Assembly: GCA_026647385.1 (NCBI GenBank)
Contig: JAPKGY010000263.1
Span: 1 to 5,618 of the forward strand
Length of the DNA: 5,618 bases
Source of the DNA: Phycisphaerae bacterium
GTDB taxonomy: Bacteria; Planctomycetota; Phycisphaerae; UBA1845; PWPN01
Direction of reading: 5' to 3'
In this document: piece after piece, positions 1 through 4,670 of the stretch
Layout of the letters: every line of letters starts with the position of its first letter
Position numbering within the stretch: the stretch's first letter is position 1
Notes under the pieces: generated by a model
What the model saw: only the letters and a program-made list of their open reading frames with translations
The model's database searches: none
What the model was told of the DNA's origin: nothing
Translations under genes and position numbers: made by a program

Positions 1-1
1 A

Positions 2-98
2 CAGGAACCCACCATCGAGATCAAGCTCAACGTCAACGGCAACATTCTCTATATCGACATTTCCGACGGCACCACGGTGTTCGACACGCCGGAATCGC
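2..98 (+). CDS. Unidentified coding fragment, truncated at both ends
   Basis: Frame 2 from the window edge is open, and almost every codon ends in C or G up to about position 98, as expected for real coding DNA in a high-GC genome. The roughly 32 residues alternate polar and hydrophobic positions (for example IEIKLNVNGN and ILYIDISDG), suggesting beta strands of a larger protein, but I do not recognise a family. After about position 98 the frame turns into arginine- and proline-rich nonsense (the antisense of an acyl-CoA dehydrogenase) and stops at 161-163, so the natural protein is cut off there. The first 60 bases are only about 47% GC, lower than anything else in the window. The natural start lies to the left. 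No function can be assigned. Confidence 0.4.
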
Positions 99-671
99 CC
101 CCTGGGCGAGGCCCACGGAGATGGCCCCGACGGAGATGCGGCCCCCGTCGAGGGTCAGCATGAACTTCTTGAAGCCCGCGCCCCGGCTCTCCGGGCCGCC
201 CAGCAGGTTCCCCGCGGGCAGGCGCATGTCCTCGAAGTGCAGCACCCGCGTGTCGCTCGAGCGCATCCCGAGCTTGACCTCCTTCGCGCCGTACTTGAGC
301 CCCGGGGTCCCCTTCTCGACGACGAAGGCGCTGATCTCCTTCTTCCCGCCGGGGGCGGTCCCGGTGACGGCCGTGAAGACGATGGTGGAGGCGTGGGTGC
401 CGTTGGTGCAGTAGAACTTCGTCCCGTTGACGAGCCAGCCGTCCCCGTCCTGCACGGCGGTGGTCCGCGTGCCCTGGGCGTCCGAGCCCGCGTCGGGCTC
501 GGTCAGGGCGAAGGCCGCGATCCCCTTCCCCGACGCGAGCCGGGGCACCCAGCGGCGCCTCTGCTCCTCCGTCCCGAAGGCGTAGATCGGGTAGGTGCCG
601 AGGGAGGTGTGGGCGGCGAGGCCGAGGGCGAGGGAGCCGTCCACGCGCGCCAGCTCCTCCACGGCGATGAC
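96..671 (-). pseudogene. Internal fragment of an acyl-CoA dehydrogenase (both ends missing)
   Basis: About 190 residues match the middle of an acyl-CoA dehydrogenase, the FAD flavoenzyme that makes the trans-2,3 double bond in acyl-CoA during beta-oxidation. In order are VEELARVDGSLAL (end of the N-terminal helical domain), the flavin-binding ALTEPDAGSDA, VNGTKFYCTNG, FVVEKGTPGLKYG, KLGMRSSDT, FEDMRLPAGNLLG and LDGGRISVGAISVGLAQGA. Full-length members have about 380-400 residues. Here roughly the first 70 and last 120-130 residues are absent, including the C-terminal helical domain that normally carries the catalytic glutamate, so this piece cannot be active. It has no start codon of its own and continues in frame from the heparinase-like segment; after A368 of that combined frame the reading becomes unrelated and stops at 33-35. 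GC content is about 72% by hand count, against about 62% just to the right, pointing to a different genomic source. Family call is firm; whether the fragment is physically here is doubtful. Confidence 0.88.
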
Positions 672-1199
672 GCCGAACTGGTGCAGCGGGTCGTTCGGGT
701 CGGGATGCGCGGTGTTGAAGAGGAGGGTGCGGTCGGCTTTCTTGGGGTCGAAGATGCCATGTTCGTCGAGGCCTGTACGGTAGTATCGGGCGAAGTCGTT
801 GGTCGGGAAGAGGGCTTTGCAGTGCGGACAGCGGGTTTTCCACGGCTGCTTGAGCGCGTCCATTTCCCAGTTGTACATGGGGACGCTTTTCTCGCAGGCG
901 GGGCAATGGCCGTTGGACCAGACCATCCAGGAGCGAGTGATGGTCGGGCCGAACACCAGGGACCAGAGTTCGTCGTCGGACAGGTTGGCCCAGGAGCTGG
1001 TGGTGGTGACGACGTGGTCGCGGACGGTTTTGCCCCAGGGCAGGGTGGCGGCGTTGTGCCGGGCGGCTTCCACCACGGCGGGCGGGAACAGGACGCCGGC
1101 CTGGGCGCGGGAGGGCTGGGTTGCGCGGGCGGGCTCGGTTTCGGCGCAAAGCGAGCAGGCCATCAGGACGGTCAGGACGAGAGCGGGACGAATCGCCAT
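669..1199 (-). CDS. Secreted heparinase II/III-like protein, N-terminal part only
   Basis: The ATG at 1197-1199 has a strong Shine-Dalgarno (GGAGGTG, 1205-1211) five bases upstream. Residues 1 to about 25 form an export signal: a short basic start, a hydrophobic stretch (LVLTVLMAC), then AETEPARA. The LMAC could be a poor lipobox, so a lipoprotein is possible. Around residues 90-140 are two CxxC pairs (C99/C102 and C124/C127) in the contexts NGHCPACEK and RCPHCKALFPTNDF, followed by LLFNTAHPDPNDPLHQFGV (residues 159-177). This arrangement recalls the N-terminus of planctomycete and verrucomicrobial heparinase II/III-family proteins, polysaccharide lyases or similar enzymes acting outside the cytoplasm. 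Those run to roughly 600-900 residues; here the sequence switches after V177 into acyl-CoA dehydrogenase, so the catalytic alpha/alpha toroid is missing. The family call comes from remembered motif patterns and is moderate. The reading frame continues to 33 through the foreign segment. Confidence 0.6.
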
Positions 1200-1204
1200 G
1201 GCGA

Positions 1205-1211
1205 CACCTCC
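1205..1211 (-). promoter_or_regulatory. Ribosome binding site of the heparinase-like gene
   Basis: GGAGGTG read on the minus strand, five bases before the ATG at 1199. It is the strongest Shine-Dalgarno match in the window together with that of the dehydrogenase, and it fixes the start of the heparinase-like frame. Confidence 0.75.
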
Positions 1212-1260
1212 GGTCGGCGTTGGGCGTTTGGTCGAGAGGAGGGAGTTTAACGGTTGGAGG

Positions 1261-1449
1261 GGAGGCGGTCGAGGGCGGGAATTGAGAAAGGGGAATTGGG
1301 AACGGGGGCGGCGAGGGGCGGGACAAGAATGTGCGGGGATGACGAACAGGAAGGCGCTGAAGGGTGCGAAGGGTGTGAAAGATGCGGAAGATGTGACGGG
1401 TATGAAAGATGTGGAAGGTGTGATGGGTGTGAAAGCTGCGAAGGGCGTC
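1261..1449 (-). terminator. Possible Rho-dependent termination (rut-like) region
   Basis: The 294-base spacer 1200-1493 contains no gene. Over 1261-1440 I count about 89 G and 18 C on the plus strand, so a minus-strand transcript leaving the dehydrogenase gene would be about 49% C and 10% G, with YC dinucleotides recurring every 9 bases through the tandem array. Rho is known to load on such unstructured, C-rich, G-poor RNA. No intrinsic terminator follows the dehydrogenase stop: the only nearby stem (GCCCG 1460-1464 with CGGGC 1472-1476) has no U-tract. The role is inferred. The same tract could instead be a neutral expanded repeat or a pyrimidine-rich leader for the downstream gene. Confidence 0.35.
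1351..1449. repeat. Degenerate 9-bp tandem array, eleven units
   Basis: From 1351 the plus strand can be cut into eleven consecutive 9-base units close to RARGRTGTG: aaggcgctg, aagggtgcg, aagggtgtg, aaagatgcg, gaagatgtg, acgggtatg, aaagatgtg, gaaggtgtg, atgggtgtg, aaagctgcg and aagggcgtc. The central units are the most alike and the edges decay. The array lies in the spacer between the dehydrogenase stop (1494) and the heparinase-like start (1199), so it is non-coding with respect to both genes. Because 9 is a multiple of 3, all frames across it read as tripeptide repeats, which explains the spurious open frames here. Confidence 0.85.
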
Positions 1450-1493
1450 GAGGGCAGGGGCCCGAGAACTCCGGGCGCGAAGGGGGGGGCAGG

Positions 1494-2387
1494 TCATGCG
1501 GGTGAGATGCGTTCGAGGGCGAGCATGAGGGCGTGGGTGCCTTTTTGGCCCTGGCCCTGGGCTTGGGCAGCCACGTAGAGCTGGTGGACGAGGGCCAGGC
1601 CGGGCAGTGCGATGTTCATTCGCCGGGCTTCGTCGAGGGCGATGCCCATGTCCTTGACGAAGTGGTCGATGAAGAAGCCGGGGTCGAAGTTGCGGTCGAT
1701 GATGCGCGGGGCGAGGTTGTCCAGGGTCCAGCAGCCGGCGGCGCCCGAGCGAATTGACTGCAGCAGGCTTTCGAGGTCGAGTCCGGCGCGGTAGGCGTAG
1801 AGAAGGCTCTCGCAGACGCCGATCATGGTCCCGGCAATGACAATCTGATTGCACATCTTGGCGTGTTGACCCGCGCCGGCGGGGCCTTGATAGACGATGT
1901 TGCGGCCCATGAGTTTGAGCAGCGGGAGGACGGCGGTGAAGGCGTCGCCGTCGCCGCCGACCATGATCGAGAGGGTGGCCTGGCGGGCGCCGACGTCGCC
2001 GCCGGAGACGGGCGCGTCGAGAGTCCGGCAGCCGCGGTCGCGGGCGGCGTTGTAGAGGGTCATCGCCAGGTTCGGCCGGGTCGTGGTCATGTCGACGCAG
2101 AGGCTGCCCGGCTTGGCGCCGGCGAGCAGCCCGGCGGGGCCGAGGTAAACCTCGTGGACGTCGGTCGGGAAGCCGACCATGGTAAAAACCACCTGAGATT
2201 GCTCAGCCACCTCGCGCGGGGAGTCGGCCCATTGGGCGCCGATCTGCAGCAGGGCTTCGGCTTTGGCTTTCGTGCGCGTGTGCACGGTAACGCGGTAGCC
2301 GCCGGCCAGCAGATGGGCGCACATCGGCTGACCCATGACGCCGGTTCCGATCCAGCCGATGGGGGTCGAGGGGGTGACCGTAAGCAT
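1494..2387 (-). CDS. Beta-hydroxyacid dehydrogenase (tartronate-semialdehyde reductase / 3-hydroxyisobutyrate dehydrogenase type)
   Basis: A complete 297-residue cytosolic oxidoreductase, the usual length for this family, which interconverts beta-hydroxyacids and their semialdehydes using NAD(P). The Rossmann glycine motif is IGWIGTGVMGQPM (residues 10-22). DAPVSGG (124-130) is the substrate-binding signature, and GAGQHAKMCNQ (171-181) holds the presumed catalytic Lys177. KDMGIALDEA (245-254) is the conserved helix of the C-terminal all-helical domain. After the second strand, HTRTKAK places basic residues where an acidic one would favour NAD, so NADPH preference is plausible (inference). The Lys-x-x-Asn-Gln order resembles GarR/GlxR-type 2-hydroxy-3-oxopropionate reductases more than enzymes with Lys-x-x-Asn-Asn, but substrate cannot be fixed from sequence. 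The ATG at 2385-2387 is preceded by GGAGGC with a 7-base gap, which settles the start. The family is secure; the exact substrate and gene symbol are not. Confidence 0.93.
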   Translation of the reverse strand: MLTVTPSTPIGWIGTGVMGQPMCAHLLAGGYRVTVHTRTKAKAEALLQIGAQWADSPREVAEQSQVVFTMVGFPTDVHEVYLGPAGLLAGAKPGSLCVDMTTTRPNLAMTLYNAARDRGCRTLDAPVSGGDVGARQATLSIMVGGDGDAFTAVLPLLKLMGRNIVYQGPAGAGQHAKMCNQIVIAGTMIGVCESLLYAYRAGLDLESLLQSIRSGAAGCWTLDNLAPRIIDRNFDPGFFIDHFVKDMGIALDEARRMNIALPGLALVHQLYVAAQAQGQGQKGTHALMLALERISPA

Positions 2388-2394
2388 GGCGGAC

Positions 2395-2400
2395 GCCTCC
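2395..2400 (-). promoter_or_regulatory. Ribosome binding site of the dehydrogenase gene
   Basis: GGAGGC on the minus strand, seven bases upstream of the ATG at 2387. Good match and spacing, which supports that start over any internal one. Confidence 0.75.
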
Positions 2401-2416
2401 GGATGAAACCGTCGCT

Positions 2417-2460
2417 TTGCTCAAAGAATCCTGTTTACTGCCGATCGGGGCTTTGAGCAA
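2417..2460. promoter_or_regulatory. Perfect 10-bp inverted repeat upstream of the dehydrogenase
   Basis: TTGCTCAAAG (2417-2426) is matched exactly in inverted form by CTTTGAGCAA (2451-2460), with a 24-base spacer that itself contains the palindrome CCGATCGG (2441-2448). It sits about 30 bases upstream of the dehydrogenase ATG. No T-tract follows on either strand, so it is not an intrinsic terminator. It could be a wide operator for a dimeric or tetrameric regulator, or a hairpin in the 5' leader. The function is inferred from position only. Confidence 0.5.
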
Positions 2461-2467
2461 GAGGGGG

Positions 2468-2491
2468 AAACGTCAAAAAGTCAAAACGTCA
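2468..2491. repeat. Three tandem 8-bp units (AAACGTCA type)
   Basis: AAACGTCA at 2468-2475, AAAAGTCA at 2476-2483 and AAACGTCA at 2484-2491, back to back. On the minus strand each copy ends in TGACGTTT or TGACTTTT, which creates TTGAC-like hexamers 81-104 bases upstream of the dehydrogenase start. They could be binding sites or -35-like elements, but I could not find a convincing -10 hexamer at the right distance. Confidence 0.55.
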
Positions 2492-2549
2492 GAATCGAAG
2501 TCGAAGATCCGACGGGGCGGAATTCGTCCTGGTCGTCGTGTGCGGCCGC

Positions 2550-2591
2550 GGCGAACGCCGGAATCGCAGGTCGCCGTGGCGAACGCCGGAA
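2550..2591. repeat. 14-bp direct repeat
   Basis: GGCGAACGCCGGAA occurs exactly at 2550-2563 and again at 2578-2591, 28 bases apart start to start, in the spacer between the ATPase terminator and the dehydrogenase leader. Each copy contains the inverted pair GGCG and CGCC. The rest of the 2388-2684 spacer holds no gene that I can support. Confidence 0.6.
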
Positions 2592-2662
2592 CGTTGGCGA
2601 AATGGATTGGCTTGGGCGTGCGAAGAGGATCGTCGGGAGGTTCGGTTGGGGTTGCGGACCAC

Positions 2663-2680
2663 AAAAAGGCGGTCCGCCTT
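2663..2680 (-). terminator. Intrinsic terminator of the secretion ATPase gene
   Basis: Reading the minus strand, four bases after the TAG stop (2685-2687) comes AAGGCG, a GAC loop and CGCCTT. The stem is perfect over six pairs, and its final T's run into a five-T tract (2667-2663). This is the classic Rho-independent layout and separates the ATPase transcript from the dehydrogenase downstream. A second, longer pairing is possible between GCGGACC (2654-2660) and GGTCCGC (2671-2677), which overlaps and competes with the first. Confidence 0.7.
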
Positions 2681-2684
2681 GGGT

Positions 2685-4376
2685 CTATGCTTTCGCGGCG
2701 CGGAGAACTTCTTCAGGGGTGGTGACGCCGGCGCGGACTTTTTCCCAGCCGTCCTCGCGGAGGAGCCTGAGCCCTTGGGTCATTGCAAGCTGCTGGATTT
2801 TCCAGGCGGACGCCCGCTGGACGACGAGTTCGCGGACTTCGTCGGTCATCATGAGCAACTCGAAGATGCCGACCCGGCCTTTGAAACCGATGTTGCGGCA
2901 CTCGCGGCATCCGCGGCCTCGATGAAGCTTTTGGCCGGGCTGGAGATTGAGGTCGGGCGGCAGCGCGGCGTAGTCCGGCGTGTACTCCTGCCTGCAATGC
3001 TTGCAGATCGTGCGGACGAGTCGCTGGGCGAGGATGCCTTCGACCGAGCTGGAGACGAGGAACGGCTCGACACCCATGTCGAGCAGACGGGTGTTGGCGC
3101 CGGCGGAATCGTTTGTGTGCAGGGTGCTGAAGACCAGGTGGCCTGTAAGCGATGCGTTGATCGCGACCTCGGCCGTCTCCTTGTCCCGGATTTCGCCGAC
3201 CAGGATCACGTCCGGGTCGTGCCGCAGGAAGGATCGCAGGGTTCGTGAGAAGCTCAGGCCGATCTTTTCGCTGACCTGCACCTGGTTGATGCCGTCGAGG
3301 TAGTATTCGATCGGGTCCTCCACGGTGAGGATCTTGATCTCGTCGGAGACGATGGTGTGCAGGGCGGCGTACAGGGTCGTGGTCTTTCCGCTGCCGGTCG
3401 GGCCCGTGACCAGGATGATCCCGTGCGGGCGACTGATCAGGGTTTCGAACTGGGCGAGCATCTGGGGGCTCATGCCCAGTTGCGAAAGGGTCAGGTTGAT
3501 GGACTGGCGGTCCAGGATACGCAGCACGATGCCTTCGCCGTAGCCGTAGGGGATGACGGAAACACGGAAGTCGATCTCCCGGCCATGGATGCGAGCCTTG
3601 AATCCGCCGTCCTGGGGGAGGCGTTTTTCGGCGATGTTCAGGTTGCTCATGATCTTGATGCGGCTGATGATGGCGGCCTGAAATCGCTGGAACTGGGCCT
3701 GGACGGGCATCTGCTGGAGCACGCCGTCGATGCGATAGCGCAGGCGGAGGTCGTGCTCGTACGGCTCGATGTGAATGTCGCTCGCTTTGTCGCGGATGGC
3801 TTCCGCCAGGATCTCGTTTACCAGTTTGACGACGGTGGCCTCCTGGGCCATCTCGATCAGGTCGCCGTTCTCGTCGACGGAGTCGCTGAGCAGCTCGATC
3901 TCGTCCTCGCCCTGTTCCTGCTGCTGCTCCTCGATCATCTCGTCGATGGTGGACCCGCCGACGCCGAAATGCTGGCGGATGAGCCGCTGGATTTCGGCTT
4001 CGCTGGCGAGCACGGGGAGAACTTTCAGTCCGGTCAGGAGCCGCAACTCGTCGAGGGCGTTGATGTCGAACGGGTCGGCCGTCGCGACGCGGAGCGTGTC
4101 GTCGGTTTTCTCGATGGGGACGAGCTGGCGTTTGTGGATGAGACGGGTGGGCACAAGCTTGAGCAGTTCGGGGTCGATCTGGACTTCCGACAGATCGACC
4201 ATCGGAATGCTCATCTGCTGACTCATCACCCGGAGGGCTTCGACCTCGTCGATGAAGCCCATGCGGACGAGGATGCGGTCGAGGCGGTCGTGGGGCCCGC
4301 GTCGGGCGGCCTTGGCCACCTCGAGCTGATCCGCGGTGATCTTGCCCTTTTCGAGCAGTATTTCGGCGATACTCAC
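2685..4376 (-). CDS. gspE: Type II secretion / type IV pilus assembly ATPase (GspE/PilB family)
   Basis: A complete 563-residue hexameric ATPase that powers pseudopilus or pilus assembly at the cytoplasmic face of the inner membrane. Residues 1 to about 140 form the N-terminal docking domain (GspE-N/MshEN type). An acidic, glutamine-rich linker (about 145-176) leads to the core: Walker A GPTGSGKT (325-332), Asp box LTVEDPIEY (350-358), Walker B DPDVILVGEIRD (387-398) and His box TGHLVFSTLHTN (411-422). Two CxxC pairs (C458/C461 and C490/C493) form the zinc-binding C-terminal module. TRLLDMGVEPFLVSSS is closer to GspE than PilB, which is why I chose that symbol; PilB remains possible because no secretin, pilin or platform gene is in view. 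It starts at GTG (4374-4376) with only a weak upstream Shine-Dalgarno (AGAGG is too far, CAGG is nine bases away). An in-frame TGA shortly upstream excludes a longer protein. It has its own intrinsic terminator. Confidence 0.95.
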   Translation of the reverse strand: MSIAEILLEKGKITADQLEVAKAARRGPHDRLDRILVRMGFIDEVEALRVMSQQMSIPMVDLSEVQIDPELLKLVPTRLIHKRQLVPIEKTDDTLRVATADPFDINALDELRLLTGLKVLPVLASEAEIQRLIRQHFGVGGSTIDEMIEEQQQEQGEDEIELLSDSVDENGDLIEMAQEATVVKLVNEILAEAIRDKASDIHIEPYEHDLRLRYRIDGVLQQMPVQAQFQRFQAAIISRIKIMSNLNIAEKRLPQDGGFKARIHGREIDFRVSVIPYGYGEGIVLRILDRQSINLTLSQLGMSPQMLAQFETLISRPHGIILVTGPTGSGKTTTLYAALHTIVSDEIKILTVEDPIEYYLDGINQVQVSEKIGLSFSRTLRSFLRHDPDVILVGEIRDKETAEVAINASLTGHLVFSTLHTNDSAGANTRLLDMGVEPFLVSSSVEGILAQRLVRTICKHCRQEYTPDYAALPPDLNLQPGQKLHRGRGCRECRNIGFKGRVGIFELLMMTDEVRELVVQRASAWKIQQLAMTQGLRLLREDGWEKVRAGVTTPEEVLRAAKA

Positions 4377-4400
4377 GGCTCGATACCTGACCTCTCAGAC

Positions 4401-4438
4401 GACGATTGCCTCCGGCCTTGACGATTGCCTCGACCCTT
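4401..4438. repeat. 19-bp tandem duplication upstream of the secretion ATPase
   Basis: The 19-base segments 4401-4419 and 4420-4438 are directly adjacent. Both begin GACGATTGCCTC and both end CCTT, with three differences between (16 of 19 identical). The pair lies 25-62 bases upstream of the GTG start, within the likely 5' leader or promoter of the ATPase gene. Adjacent two-copy repeats here may be regulator sites or a simple replication-slippage duplication. Confidence 0.7.
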
Positions 4439-4443
4439 GCTGC

Positions 4444-4482
4444 GGCGGTCCGGCTGGCGGACCGCCTGCGGGCGCACCGCCC
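4444..4482. repeat. Two adjacent GC-rich hairpins in the divergent spacer
   Basis: GGCGGTCCG (4444-4452) pairs perfectly with CGGACCGCC (4458-4466) around a five-base loop, and directly after it GGGCG (4470-4474) pairs with CGCCC (4478-4482) around CAC. The second arm of the first hairpin lies in GGCGGACCGCC, the exact reverse complement of the GGCGGTCCGCC core (2668-2678) of the ATPase terminator. No T-tract follows. These could be a REP-like element or leader structure for the ATPase transcript. Confidence 0.55.
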
Positions 4483-4501
4483 CTGTCGGCACTCCGTGAT
4501 A

Positions 4502-4520
4502 CTTATACCCGTCGGCCGAC
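4502..4520. promoter_or_regulatory. Candidate -10 element beside a 10-bp palindrome
   Basis: On the minus strand TATAAG (4502-4507) is the best -10-like hexamer upstream of the ATPase gene, about 126 bases from its GTG. Directly next to it is the perfect palindrome GTCGGCCGAC (4511-4520), well placed to act as an operator. The expected -35 position (around 4525-4530, GCATCC) is a poor match, so the promoter call is weak. The remainder of the 4377-4670 spacer contains no supported gene. Confidence 0.25.
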
Positions 4521-4670
4521 GCGGGGATGCAGGGAGTGGCTTCGCCGCCGATAAGTTTTGGATGTTGTTGTGTAACCCTTTTTAGGTCATGATGTTGTGG
4601 TAGTTGGCGAACGGCGGGTTTCAGCCCGATCCGTGGTTTTCGGACGGGCGGATTGTGTGGATGAGCGGTT

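Noticed and set aside
33..1199. A novel secreted acyl-CoA dehydrogenase with an export signal and CxxC domain
   Set aside because: The dehydrogenase part lacks its N-terminal and C-terminal domains, base composition changes at the join, and the last 20 residues match neither family. A stitched sequence is far more likely than a new fusion enzyme.
1460..1476. GCCCG/CGGGC hairpin as an intrinsic terminator for the dehydrogenase
   Set aside because: Only five pairs and no U-tract on the transcribed strand, so it does not meet the pattern.
1482..1489. Run of eight G just after the dehydrogenase stop, as a phase-variable tract
   Set aside because: It lies downstream of the stop codon of one gene and about 280 bases from the next start, so slippage would not switch either gene. 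It fits the general G bias of this strand.
49..1854. A 601-codon minus-strand open frame across the left half of the window
   Set aside because: It overlaps two recognised genes in another frame and is almost entirely Arg/Pro/His-rich, the usual antisense or off-frame pattern in high-GC DNA. Its His-Thr-Phe repeats come from the 9-bp array.
3357..4421. A 354-codon plus-strand open frame opposite the secretion ATPase
   Set aside because: Antisense to a gene with all GspE motifs intact; its Asp/Val/Leu-rich sequence mirrors the sense codons.
1200..4670. All three spacers being almost the same length (294, 297 and 294 bases)
   Set aside because: They share no sequence alignment or common element that I can see; coincidence is the simplest explanation.
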